A stretch of 10,603 nucleotides of DNA from DATIXD01 sp035518875 (lineage in GTDB: Bacteria; Pseudomonadota; Gammaproteobacteria; Methylococcales; Methylococcaceae): positions 1 through 10,603 of the forward strand of contig DATIXD010000313.1 in the NCBI GenBank assembly GCA_035518875.1. The letters are read 5' to 3'. The notes under the pieces are model-generated. The model saw nothing but the letters and a program-made list of their open reading frames with translations. It made no database searches and was not told where the DNA came from. The position numbers and the translations under genes are program-made. Shown piece after piece: positions 1 through 7,527 of the stretch. Positions within the stretch are counted from its first letter, which is position 1. The number at the start of each line of letters is the position of its first letter.

Positions 1-608
1 GCGCTTTGGGGATGGAAACCTGCGTGACCCTGGGCATGCTGTCCGACCGGCAGACCCGGCGGCTGAAAGAGGCGGGTCTGGATTACTACAACCACAATCT
101 CGACACTTCCGAAGAATATTATTCGGAGATCATCACCACCCGCACTTACCAAGACCGACTGGACACCTTACAACGGGTGCGTGAGGCGGGGATCAACGTG
201 TGCTGCGGCGGCATCGTCGGCATGGGCGAGAGCGACGCCGACCGTGCCAAGCTGCTGCTGGAACTGGCGACACTGCCCAAGCATCCGGAAAGCGTGCCCA
301 TCAACATGCTGGTGCAGGTGCAAGGCACACCCCTGGCCGGCGCCTCCGAACTCGATCCTTTCGTGTTCGTCCGCACCATCGCGGTGGCCCGCATTCTGAT
401 GCCGCAATCTCGGGTCAGGCTCTCGGCCGGCCGCACCGACATGAGCGATGAGATGCAGTCCTTGTGCTTCCTTGCCGGGGCCAATTCCATTTTTTACGGT
501 GAAAAACTGCTGACCACGGACAATCCGCTCGCCGCTAGCGACCGTCGGTTGTTCGAACGTCTGGGTCTGCGCATGGCCGGATCAACTACCGAATTGCTGA
601 ACGGATGA
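1..608 (+). CDS. bioB: Biotin synthase BioB, 3' part (5' end outside window)
   Basis: This is a radical-SAM enzyme that inserts sulfur into dethiobiotin to make biotin, the last step of the pathway. The reading frame is open from the left edge (first full codon at 3) to TGA at 606-608, so about 200 C-terminal residues are present. The SAM-cluster CxxxCxxC motif lies upstream, outside the window. What remains carries the conserved GMETC cysteine (codon 21-23, equivalent to E. coli C128), the cysteine of VCCGGIVGMGE (equivalent to C188) and the arginine of VRLSAGR (equivalent to R260). These three help hold the [2Fe-2S] cluster used as sulfur donor. The YYNHNLDTS and ESVPINML motifs are also typical. 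The protein ends about 24 residues earlier than the E. coli enzyme, losing only a variable tail. The stop overlaps the bioF start (ATGA), so translation is probably coupled. Identity is very secure. Confidence 0.97.
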   Translation, partial: ALGMETCVTLGMLSDRQTRRLKEAGLDYYNHNLDTSEEYYSEIITTRTYQDRLDTLQRVREAGINVCCGGIVGMGESDADRAKLLLELATLPKHPESVPINMLVQVQGTPLAGASELDPFVFVRTIAVARILMPQSRVRLSAGRTDMSDEMQSLCFLAGANSIFYGEKLLTTDNPLAASDRRLFERLGLRMAGSTTELLNG

Positions 609-1771
609 GACCCGATCAGCTGCCCGCGCGGCTGAGAGAGATCGAACTGCAGGGGCTTTACCGCCGCCGTCGCATCTTGGGGAGTTCCCAGGGTGTGGAA
701 GTCGAATGCGAAGGCCGCCGGCTGCTGAATTTCTGCAGCAACGATTATCTGGGTTTGGCCGCTCATCCGGAGGTCGTGCAGGCGTTCCGGCGCGGCGCAC
801 AGGCTCATGGCGTTGGCAGTGGCGCTTCGCATTTGGTGTGCGGTCACGGGCGGGCCCATCATGCGCTCGAGGAGGAGCTGGCCGAATTCACCGGGCGCGA
901 ACGAGCGCTGCTGTTTTCCACCGGCTACATGGCGAATCTGGGCGTGATCGCCGCTCTGGCGGGTCGGGGCGACTGGGTGTTCGAGGATCGGCTGAATCAT
1001 GCCTCTCTACTGGATGGCGCCTTGCTCTCGGGCGCGAGGCTCAAGCGTTTTTCCCATGCCGATGCGGACGATTTGCGGCGTGAACTGACGACCTGTCCGG
1101 CGGAAGGGCGGCTGATCGTCACCGATGGCGTTTTCAGCATGGACGGCGATCTCACACCCCTGCGTGAACTGGCCCCCGTGGCAAAAGAGGCAAACGCCTG
1201 GCTGATGGTGGATGATGCCCATGGCCTGGGTGTGATCGGCTCGTCGGGGCGGGGCGTGACGGAACATTTCGGTCTGGGTCAGGACGAGGTTCCGGTGCTG
1301 ATCGGAACCTTGGGCAAGGCTTTCGGGACTTTCGGCGCGTTCGTCGCCGGCAGTGCCGATCTGATCGAATTTCTGATCCAGCGCGCCCGTACCTATGCCT
1401 ATACCACGGCGCTGCCCCCGGCGGTGGCGGAGGCGACGCGGGCCAGCTTGCGGCTGGTTCGGGAAGAGTCCTGGCGACGCGAGAAACTCCGCAGCGTGGT
1501 CAGGCGTTTTCGCAGCGGCGCTGCTCAGTTGGGTTTGCACATCATGGACTCGAGCACCCCGATCCAGCCGATCCTGCTGGGCGACAATGAACGCGCCCTG
1601 CGCGCGAGTCAGGCATTGATGGATGCTGGCCTTTGGGTCGGCGCGATTCGTCCGCCGACGGTTCCGGTCGGCAGCGCGCGTTTGCGTGTCACCTTCTCGG
1701 CGGCTCACGAGGAGGTGCAGGTGGATCGCCTGCTCGATGCCTTGGGTTGCGTTGCCGCAGGCCGGCCATGA
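605..1771 (+). CDS. bioF: 8-amino-7-oxononanoate synthase (KAPA synthase) BioF
   Basis: This PLP-dependent enzyme of the alpha-oxoamine synthase family condenses pimeloyl-ACP (or pimeloyl-CoA) with L-alanine, releasing CO2, to give 8-amino-7-oxononanoate in the cytoplasm. The 388-residue length is normal for the family. Visible motifs are NFCSNDYLGL (about 42-51), the GSGASHLVCGH loop (71-81), DRLNHASLLDG with the PLP-stacking His132, VDDAHGLGV (Asp204 and His206, PLP binding) and GTLGKAFGTFG with the Schiff-base Lys238. The ATG at 605 overlaps the bioB stop by four bases and has no clear Shine-Dalgarno sequence of its own, which fits translational coupling. The stop at 1769-1771 overlaps the bioH start in the same way. 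No broken or missing catalytic residue was seen. Confidence 0.97.
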   Translation: MRPDQLPARLREIELQGLYRRRRILGSSQGVEVECEGRRLLNFCSNDYLGLAAHPEVVQAFRRGAQAHGVGSGASHLVCGHGRAHHALEEELAEFTGRERALLFSTGYMANLGVIAALAGRGDWVFEDRLNHASLLDGALLSGARLKRFSHADADDLRRELTTCPAEGRLIVTDGVFSMDGDLTPLRELAPVAKEANAWLMVDDAHGLGVIGSSGRGVTEHFGLGQDEVPVLIGTLGKAFGTFGAFVAGSADLIEFLIQRARTYAYTTALPPAVAEATRASLRLVREESWRREKLRSVVRRFRSGAAQLGLHIMDSSTPIQPILLGDNERALRASQALMDAGLWVGAIRPPTVPVGSARLRVTFSAAHEEVQVDRLLDALGCVAAGRP

Positions 1772-2565
1772 TCCGGGAGTTCGGTCGGATTCATACGGAA
1801 ACCCTCGGCAGCGGTCCGGATGTCGTCCTCGTGCATGGCTTTGGAACGCACTCGGGCGTGTGGCGAGATTTCGCTGCGCTGCTGGCGGAGCGCTTTCGCG
1901 TCACCCTCCTCGACCTGCCCGGTCACGGGCGCAGCGGCATGATCGCCGATTTCACCCTGGACGGCGCGGGCCGGGCCTTGCTGGAGGTCGCGCCCAAACG
2001 CGCGCACTGGCTGGGCTGGTCGCTGGGCGCGACGATCGGTTTGCATCTGGCGAACCGGTATCCCGAGCGCATCGCCACCCTGGCCATGCTGGCCGGCAGC
2101 GCCCGCTTCGTGCGCGGGGACGACTGGCCCTGCGCCATGGAGCCGGAACTCCTGTCGCAGTTCGGTGTGGATATGCTGGCGGACTATCAAAACACCCTGA
2201 TGCGGTTCTTGGGCCTGCAAACCTGGGGGCTGGAAGACGCCCGTTCGGTCGTGAAACGGCTGCGGGAGGCGGTCGGCGAATGTAGGCCGCCGGAGGAGAA
2301 CGCCTTGCGCGCCGGTCTGGCCATTCTCGCTACCGCCGATTTGCGCAGGGCCTTGTCCACACTGCGGCCGCCCTTGTTGCTGCTGCTGGGCGGTCGCGAC
2401 CGCCTGGTGCCGGCGGCTGCCGGCCGGGCCATGCAGGCATTGGCGAGATCGGCCGAGTTGCACGTGCTCGATCGGGCGGCGCATGTGCCTTTCCTGACGC
2501 ATGCCGGGGATTGTGCTTCCCTGGTCTTGGATTTCTGGCGGCGGCATGATGAAGCGACCGGTTGA
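1768..2565 (+). CDS. bioH: Pimeloyl-ACP methyl ester carboxylesterase BioH
   Basis: This alpha/beta-hydrolase of 265 residues removes the methyl group from pimeloyl-ACP methyl ester, ending chain elongation and handing pimeloyl-ACP to BioF. The start was set at the ATG overlapping the bioF stop (ATGA, 1768-1771). An in-frame start further upstream would read through most of the bioF 3' end and is unlikely. The fold signature is clear: LVHGFGTHSGVW oxyanion loop (21-32), DLPGHGRS (49-56), nucleophile elbow GWSLG with Ser85, acid Asp211 in GGRDRLVP and base His239 in AAHVPF. This gives a full Ser-Asp-His triad spaced as in E. coli BioH. Position between bioF and bioC supports the specific assignment, since sequence alone would leave other small esterases possible. 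Confidence 0.94.
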   Translation: MIREFGRIHTETLGSGPDVVLVHGFGTHSGVWRDFAALLAERFRVTLLDLPGHGRSGMIADFTLDGAGRALLEVAPKRAHWLGWSLGATIGLHLANRYPERIATLAMLAGSARFVRGDDWPCAMEPELLSQFGVDMLADYQNTLMRFLGLQTWGLEDARSVVKRLREAVGECRPPEENALRAGLAILATADLRRALSTLRPPLLLLLGGRDRLVPAAAGRAMQALARSAELHVLDRAAHVPFLTHAGDCASLVLDFWRRHDEATG

Positions 2566-3376
2566 TCAGGCATATCCGGTGAACGAATCCCTGCCCGACA
2601 AGCGTCTGGTCGGCCGGTCGTTCAGCCGCGCCGCGCCGCGCTACGATCAGGTGGCCGAGTTGCAGAGAAGAGTGGGCGAGGAACTTCTGGCGGATTTACT
2701 CGGCTCTTCGCTCAGGCCCCGGACGATCGTCGACGTGGGGGCCGGAACGGGCCATTTCGCCGCCCGCCTGCTGGAACGTTTTCCCGATGCCCGGTTGATT
2801 GCACTGGATCTTGCCGAGGGCATGCTGCGCCAGATACGGGCGCGGCCGAATGTGAAGGAACGGGGTTGGCTGGTCTGCGGGGACGCCGAGTCCTTGCCGC
2901 TCGCGGATCGAAGTGCGGATGTGGTGTTTTCCAATCTCGCCTTGCAATGGTGTCTCGATGTGTCCGCTGTTTTCGCCGAGTTCAGGCGGATTCTGCGGCC
3001 GGGCGGTATCGTACTGTTCAGCAGTTTCGGCGCGGAAACCCTTTGTGAATTGCGGCAGGCCTGGCGTCAGGTCGATGGCTATTCCCACGTCAATGCCTTT
3101 TGTCCGAAAGAAACGGTTAAGGAAGCATTGATCCGGGCAGGTTTCGACCAAACCACGGTGCGCGGCTCGACGGTCGCGCTCGCTTATCCAAACGTCGACG
3201 GGCTCATGCGCGAGCTCAAGGCGCTAGGCGCCCACAATGTCACGGTCAACCGTCCGCGTCACCTGATGGGCAAGGAAGCCATGCGGAAAATGCTCGCCGC
3301 CTACGAGGACTTGATGCCCGATGGCCGGATCAGGGCGAGTTTCGAATTCATCCGAGGCTATGCCCTCCGCGGGTAA
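2546..3376 (+). CDS. bioC: Malonyl-ACP O-methyltransferase BioC
   Basis: This SAM-dependent class I methyltransferase methylates the free carboxyl of malonyl-ACP, so that the fatty acid synthase accepts it as a primer for pimelate synthesis. The reading from the first of two adjacent ATG codons (2546, 2549) gives 276 residues, slightly longer than E. coli BioC. Motif I is IVDVGAGTGHFAARL (61-75), the acidic residue after strand 2 is in LIALDLAEGML (84-94), and motif III with the family-typical SNLALQWC lies at about 129-136, followed by RILRPGGIVLFSSFG (148-162). The N-terminal SFSRAAPRYDQVAELQ is the usual BioC opening. The start lies 20 bases inside bioH with no clear Shine-Dalgarno sequence, so it probably depends on coupling to bioH translation. 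Which of the two ATG codons is used cannot be told. Confidence 0.95.
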   Translation: MMKRPVDQAYPVNESLPDKRLVGRSFSRAAPRYDQVAELQRRVGEELLADLLGSSLRPRTIVDVGAGTGHFAARLLERFPDARLIALDLAEGMLRQIRARPNVKERGWLVCGDAESLPLADRSADVVFSNLALQWCLDVSAVFAEFRRILRPGGIVLFSSFGAETLCELRQAWRQVDGYSHVNAFCPKETVKEALIRAGFDQTTVRGSTVALAYPNVDGLMRELKALGAHNVTVNRPRHLMGKEAMRKMLAAYEDLMPDGRIRASFEFIRGYALRG

Positions 3377-3380
3377 GGCC

Positions 3381-4082
3381 ATGGCAGCGTCGGGTTTTTT
3401 CATTACAGGAACCGACACGGGGGTGGGCAAGACCCGGGTGAGCATTGCCCTGATGGGTTGGTTGAGGAACCGGGGGTTGACGGTGGTCGGGATGAAGCCG
3501 GTGGCGACCGGTTGCGGCATGGCGGATGGTCGGTTGCGGAACGAGGACGCCTTGCTGCTGCAGGAAAGCTCATCGGTGCAGGTACCCTACGAAAGGGTCA
3601 ATCCCTATGCCTTCGAGCCCGGGATTTCCCCTCATATCGCGGCGCGGCTGACGGGACGGCCGATTGATCTGGGGGCGATCGTGAGGCAATGCCGCGAATT
3701 GCAACATCTGGCCGATTGCGTGGTGGTAGAGGGGGTCGGCGGCTGGGAAGCGCCGCTGAGCGAACGGCATAAAGTGTCCGATCTGGCGCGCGCCTTGGGC
3801 CTTCCGGTGATTCTGGTGGTGGGCATGCGCCTGGGCTGCCTGAACCACGCCTTGCTGACTTACGCCGCATTATCGCGCGGCGAAGTGGAGTGCGCGGGTT
3901 GGATCGCCAATCAGCCTGCCGCGGACTTTCCCTTTCTTGAAGAGAATATTCAAACCCTCACCGTCGAATTGCCGGTTCCTTGCCTCGGCATCCTGCCGCA
4001 TTCCCAGTCCGCCGAGGGTTGGGTTAAGGACAGCTTTGCAACAGGTGCCGGCAATGAAATCTTGCGCCGACTTCGCGTATAA
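3381..4082 (+). CDS. bioD: Dethiobiotin synthetase BioD
   Basis: This ATP-dependent enzyme carboxylates 7,8-diaminononanoate and closes the ureido ring to give dethiobiotin. From ATG 3381 the protein has 233 residues, and its N-terminus lines up with known BioD proteins, which begin only a few residues before the P-loop. Visible motifs are P-loop GTDTGVGKT (10-18), catalytic-lysine motif GMKPVATG (Lys39), and VEGVGGWEAPL (116-126) corresponding to the VEGAGG loop, in which alanine is replaced by valine. An alternative ATG at 3360, inside the bioC end, would add seven residues (240 in all); GAGG at 3354-3357 is too close to that ATG to be a convincing ribosome site. The gene starts 4 bases after the bioC stop and is the last of the operon. 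Confidence 0.95.
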   Translation: MAASGFFITGTDTGVGKTRVSIALMGWLRNRGLTVVGMKPVATGCGMADGRLRNEDALLLQESSSVQVPYERVNPYAFEPGISPHIAARLTGRPIDLGAIVRQCRELQHLADCVVVEGVGGWEAPLSERHKVSDLARALGLPVILVVGMRLGCLNHALLTYAALSRGEVECAGWIANQPAADFPFLEENIQTLTVELPVPCLGILPHSQSAEGWVKDSFATGAGNEILRRLRV

Positions 4083-4130
4083 GTTAAATTTCGCCGCTAA
4101 ATACACGCATTTCAGCTTCCAGGCGGAATT

Positions 4131-4157
4131 ACACCCAATATCCGTGGGTGTTTTTTT
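4131..4157 (+). terminator. Rho-independent terminator after bioD
   Basis: A perfect 7-bp stem, ACACCCA (4131-4137) with TGGGTGT (4145-4151), encloses a 7-base loop and runs into seven T residues (4151-4157). It lies 48 bases after the bioD stop, where the biotin operon should end. The stem is short but the U-tract is uninterrupted. It separates the bio operon from the DUF2244/cox genes. Confidence 0.8.
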
Positions 4158-4174
4158 GCCTTTCGCTTTTCGCC

Positions 4175-4197
4175 GGCTGTGTCTGACGGATGCAGCC
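4175..4197 (+). other. Short hairpin in the leader of the DUF2244 gene
   Basis: GGCTGTGTC (4175-4183) can pair with GATGCAGCC (4189-4197) as a 9-bp stem with two G-U pairs and a 5-base loop. No T run follows, so it is not a terminator. It lies 40 bases before the proposed ATG at 4237. The function is unknown and the stem could be chance. The rest of the bioD-DUF2244 gap (4083-4236) shows only the terminator and a ribosome site; I see no convincing promoter boxes. Confidence 0.3.
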
Positions 4198-4224
4198 TGT
4201 GGCTCCTGAATAGTGGCATGCGGC

Positions 4225-4228
4225 GGAG
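4225..4228 (+). promoter_or_regulatory. Ribosome binding site that sets the DUF2244 start
   Basis: GGAG at 4225-4228 lies 8 bases before ATG 4237. It supports that start over the in-frame GTG at 4213, which would place the GGAG inside the coding region. Confidence 0.6.
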
Positions 4229-4236
4229 AATTCGCC

Positions 4237-4716
4237 ATGGTCGAGACAGGACATGATGCGGAGACGGGTGAGAGAAAGATAGTGCTCAGGCCGAACGCCT
4301 CGCTGAGCCGAAAACAGGCAGCGGTTTTGGTGGGGATTATGGCGGTCGTGATGGGGAGCATAGGGGGGGTGTTTGCCAGCCTGGGAGGTTGGCTGGTGCT
4401 TCCGTTTTCCGGCGCGGAGTGGCTCCTGTTGGTCTATTGCCTCCACCTCAGTTTGCGAAGTAGTTCGCTGCGCGAAGTGATCACCATCACGGACGCCCTG
4501 GTGCAGGTGGAGAAAGGGCGTGACAAGCCCGAACAGACCTACCGGTTTCAGCGGGCCTGGGTGCGGTTGAATTTGAACCGATCGTCGATCCGCGGGTGCC
4601 CAAGTCGCTTGGCCCTGCGTCTGCACGGGAAAGAGATCGAAGTTGGACGCTTCCTGGTGGAATCCGAGCGCCAGGCCCTGGCCCGTGAGCTGAGAACCCT
4701 GTTGGGTTCCAAGTAA
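4237..4716 (+). CDS. DUF2244 family integral membrane protein
   Basis: The protein has 159 residues from ATG 4237; a GTG at 4213 would add eight. The layout is a short polar N-terminus (1-26), two hydrophobic helices (about 28-48 and 52-72) separated by a tight turn rich in Gly, Trp and Pro (LGGWLVLPFSG), and a roughly 85-residue soluble C-terminal domain. The C-terminal part has the pattern I associate with DUF2244: YRFQRAWVRLNL (102-113), then LALRLHGKEIEVGRFL (125-140) and a closing ERQALARELRTLL helix. The biochemical function of the family is not known to me. Its place directly before coxB, with no terminator seen between them, suggests a link to oxidase assembly or membrane physiology, but this is inference from position. 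It could also be an independent gene that merely precedes the cox promoter. Confidence 0.75.
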   Translation: MVETGHDAETGERKIVLRPNASLSRKQAAVLVGIMAVVMGSIGGVFASLGGWLVLPFSGAEWLLLVYCLHLSLRSSSLREVITITDALVQVEKGRDKPEQTYRFQRAWVRLNLNRSSIRGCPSRLALRLHGKEIEVGRFLVESERQALARELRTLLGSK

Positions 4717-4757
4717 TTCTACAAGTTATGCATTTTTAAAACTGAAGAGAGGGCTCC

Positions 4758-5876
4758 GTGAAAATAGCAAAGCAACTGCTCGCTGGTTTGGCATTGGCGT
4801 TCTGGGGGAAGGCGCAGGCCGATTACACGCTGAACCTGCCGGTGGGGGTGACTGAGACCAGCCGTGAAATCCACGACTTGCACATGCTGATCCTGTGGAT
4901 ATGCGTGGCCATCGGTGTCTTCGTTTACGGCATGATGATCTATTCGATCATGCATCACCGAAAATCCAAAGGCGCCGTGCCCGCCCAGTTCCACGAGAAC
5001 CCCAAACTGGAAATCCTGTGGACGCTCATTCCTTTCCTGATCCTGTTCGCGATGGCGGTTCCGGCCACCCAGGTCATGATCAAGGCTTACGACACCAGCG
5101 CGGCCGACATGACCATCAAGGTCACCGGCTACCAGTGGAAATGGCGCTACACCTATCTGGACGATGGCATCGACTTCTTCAGCTCCCTGGATGCGAAGAG
5201 CAACGAAGCCCGCCAGCTCGGCTCGAAAGTCGATCCCTCCACGGTGGACCATTACCTGTTGAATGTCGACAATCCGATGGTGGTCCCGGTCAACAAGAAA
5301 ATCCGGGTGCTGTTGACCGCCGCCGATGTGCTGCATGCCTGGTGGGTACCGGAGTTCGGTTGGAAGCAGGACGCCATCCCCGGGTTCGTGACCGATGGCT
5401 GGATCAAGGTTGAAAGGCCGGGCACCTATCGCGGTCAGTGCGCCGAGTTGTGCGGCCGCGACCACGGATTCATGCCGATCGTCGTGATCGCCAAGACCGA
5501 GGACGAATACAAACAGTGGGTCGCCGAACAGAAAGCCAAAAAGGAAGTGACCCAGGCCGATACGGGCAAGACCTATACGATGGAACAGTTAATGACCAAG
5601 GGCAAGGAGGTCTACAACGGCAATTGTGCGGCCTGTCACATGCCCGGAGGCGAAGGCATGCCGGGTAACTTCCCCGCGATCAAGGGCAGCGCCGTGGCGA
5701 CCGGCCCCATCGGCGAGCATGTAAAACTGGTGCTGAAAGGCAAGGGCGCTATGCCGGCTTTCGAGGAAATGCTGGAAGCGACGGATGTTGCCGCCGTGGT
5801 GACCTACCAGCGTAACGCCTTCGGCAACGATAAGGGCGATATGATCCAGCCCAGCGAAATTCAGGCGCAAAAATAA
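4758..5876 (+). CDS. coxB: Cytochrome c oxidase subunit II with fused cytochrome c domain (caa3-type)
   Basis: Subunit II takes electrons from the periplasmic donor and passes them to subunit I. The 372-residue protein starts at GTG 4758 behind a purine-rich GAGAGGG site (4747-4753). It has a signal peptide ending near GKAQA-D (residue 21), two membrane helices (about 42-65 and 86-106), the aromatic electron-entry patch YQWKWRY (125-131), and a complete CuA site: His193, Cys228, Glu230, Cys232, His236 and Met239. A linker rich in Lys and Gln follows, then a class I cytochrome c domain with heme motif CAACH (290-294) and probable axial Met332 in GAMPAF. The extra heme makes this the caa3-like form of subunit II. 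The 41-base gap after the DUF2244 gene holds AT-rich sequence but no promoter I would trust. Confidence 0.97.
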   Translation: MKIAKQLLAGLALAFWGKAQADYTLNLPVGVTETSREIHDLHMLILWICVAIGVFVYGMMIYSIMHHRKSKGAVPAQFHENPKLEILWTLIPFLILFAMAVPATQVMIKAYDTSAADMTIKVTGYQWKWRYTYLDDGIDFFSSLDAKSNEARQLGSKVDPSTVDHYLLNVDNPMVVPVNKKIRVLLTAADVLHAWWVPEFGWKQDAIPGFVTDGWIKVERPGTYRGQCAELCGRDHGFMPIVVIAKTEDEYKQWVAEQKAKKEVTQADTGKTYTMEQLMTKGKEVYNGNCAACHMPGGEGMPGNFPAIKGSAVATGPIGEHVKLVLKGKGAMPAFEEMLEATDVAAVVTYQRNAFGNDKGDMIQPSEIQAQK

Positions 5877-5898
5877 TCTTCAATCTTTGATGAGGTAA

Positions 5899-7512
5899 AT
5901 GGCTATGACAGCTGCAACTCATGACGAGCATCACGACGATCACGATCATGGCCCCGCGAAGGGATTCATGAGATGGATCACCACCACCAATCATAAAGAC
6001 ATCGGTACCCTCTACCTGGTCACCGCCTTGATCATGTTCTTCGTGGGCGGCGCGATGGCGCTGGTGATCCGTGCGGAATTGTTCGAGCCCGGCATGCAGT
6101 TCGTCGATCCCGGATTTTTCAACCAGATGACCACCCTGCATGCGTTGATCATGGTGTTCGGCGCGGTCATGCCCGCCTTCGCCGGCATGGCCAACTGGAT
6201 GATTCCGATGATGATCGGCGCGCCCGATATGGCCCTGCCGCGTATGAACAACTGGAGTTTCTGGGTATTGCCGTTCGCCTTCACGCTCTTGGCCAGTACC
6301 CTATTCATGGAAGGCGGCGCCCCGGCGGCGGGCTGGACCCTGTATCCGCCATTGGTTCTTCAGGGCGGCAACCATCTGCCGTTCGCCATCTTCTCGGTGC
6401 ACTTGCTGGGTATTTCATCGATCATGGCGGCGATCAACATCATCGTCACCGTGTTCAACATGCGCGCGCCCGGCATGTCGCTGATGAAAATGCCCCTGTT
6501 CGTGTGGACCTGGGTGATCACGGCCTTCCTGCTGATCGCGGTCATGCCCGTGTTCGCAGGCGCGGTCACCATGCTGCTCACCGACAAATACTTCGGCACC
6601 AGCTTCTTCAACGCGGCCGGCGGCGGCGACCCGGTACTTTACCAGCATCTGTTCTGGTTCTTCGGGCACCCCGAGGTTTACATCATGATCCTGCCGTCCT
6701 TCGGCGTGATCTCGGCCGTCATCCCGACGTTCTCGCGCAAGCCGCTGTTCGGCTACAGCTCGATGGTCTATGCCACCGGCTCCATCGGCCTGCTTTCCCT
6801 GATCGTGTGGGCGCACCACCAGTTCACGGTCGGCATGCCCTTGGCCGGCGAGCTGTATTTCACCTATGCGACCATGTTGATCGCGGTGCCCACCGGCGTG
6901 AAAGTGTTCAACTGGATGGCGACCATGTGGAAAGGCGCCATGACTTTTGAAACCCCGATGCTGTTCGCGATCGCTTTCGTCGTGCTGTTCACCATGGGCG
7001 GCTTCACCGGTCTGATGATGGCCATTTCGCCCACCGACCTGCAGTACCACGATACCTATTTCATCGTCGCTCACTTCCACTATGTGCTGGTTCCGGGCGC
7101 GGTGTTCGCATTGTTCGCCGGAACCTACTATTGGCTGCCGAAGTGGACAGGCCACATGTACGACGAGCGCCTGGGCAAGCTACATTTCTGGCTGACGACG
7201 ATTTCGGTCAACGTGCTGTTCTTCCCTCAGCATTTCTTGGGTTTGGCCGGCATGCCGCGCCGTATTCCCGACTACGCGGTACAGTTTGCCGAATTCAACG
7301 CCATGTCCAGCGTGGGCGCCTTCGTGTTCGGTTTCTCCCAGTTGCTCTTCGCCTACATCATCATCAAAGCTATCCGGGGCGGCGAACCGGCGCACGGCGA
7401 AGTCTGGGAAGGCGCAGAAGCTCATGGACTGGAGTGGCATCTGCCGTCCCCCCCGCCGTACCACACTTGGACGACTCCCCCCGCGCCGGAACTCATCATG
7501 GATAAGCATTAA
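5899..7512 (+). CDS. coxA: Cytochrome c oxidase subunit I (aa3-type, A-family)
   Basis: This is the catalytic subunit: it reduces O2 to water at the heme a3-CuB centre and pumps protons. It has 537 residues and twelve expected membrane helices. Ligands seen are His81 and His394 (heme a), His392 (heme a3), and His257, His306 and His307 (CuB), with Tyr261 in GHPEVY placed for the His-Tyr crosslink. Proton-path residues are present: Asp110 in IGAPDMALPRMNN and Glu259 (D channel), and Lys335 in PTGVKVFNW (K channel). HDTYFIVAHFHYV (384-396) carries the Mg-site residues. The C-terminus has the usual LEWHLPSPPPYHTW. GAGG at 5892-5895 is only 3 bases from ATG 5899 but 9 from an in-frame ATG at 5905, so the true start may be the latter (535 residues). 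The N-terminus is unusually rich in His and Asp (residues 8-17). Confidence 0.98.
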   Translation: MAMTAATHDEHHDDHDHGPAKGFMRWITTTNHKDIGTLYLVTALIMFFVGGAMALVIRAELFEPGMQFVDPGFFNQMTTLHALIMVFGAVMPAFAGMANWMIPMMIGAPDMALPRMNNWSFWVLPFAFTLLASTLFMEGGAPAAGWTLYPPLVLQGGNHLPFAIFSVHLLGISSIMAAINIIVTVFNMRAPGMSLMKMPLFVWTWVITAFLLIAVMPVFAGAVTMLLTDKYFGTSFFNAAGGGDPVLYQHLFWFFGHPEVYIMILPSFGVISAVIPTFSRKPLFGYSSMVYATGSIGLLSLIVWAHHQFTVGMPLAGELYFTYATMLIAVPTGVKVFNWMATMWKGAMTFETPMLFAIAFVVLFTMGGFTGLMMAISPTDLQYHDTYFIVAHFHYVLVPGAVFALFAGTYYWLPKWTGHMYDERLGKLHFWLTTISVNVLFFPQHFLGLAGMPRRIPDYAVQFAEFNAMSSVGAFVFGFSQLLFAYIIIKAIRGGEPAHGEVWEGAEAHGLEWHLPSPPPYHTWTTPPAPELIMDKH

Positions 7513-7527
7513 AACCTGCGCGAAACG

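Noticed and set aside
1..30. Biotin operator or BirA-type control at the bio operon
   Set aside because: The operon promoter is upstream of the window because bioB is cut at its 5' side, so regulation cannot be judged.
1705..2547. Minus-strand open frame of 280 codons opposite bioH
   Set aside because: It is antisense to a complete BioH with intact triad. Long antisense frames are common in GC-rich genes and the product shows no recognisable motif.
4702..4732. Possible sigma-70 promoter before coxB (TTGGGT, then TATGCA)
   Set aside because: The -10 box matches only the first three consensus bases and the -35 box is inside the DUF2244 coding end. A transcription start would be needed to accept it.
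6415..7155. Minus-strand open frame of 246 codons opposite coxA
   Set aside because: It is antisense to the best conserved part of CoxA, including the CuB and heme ligands, and has a charged, His-rich composition typical of a shadow frame.
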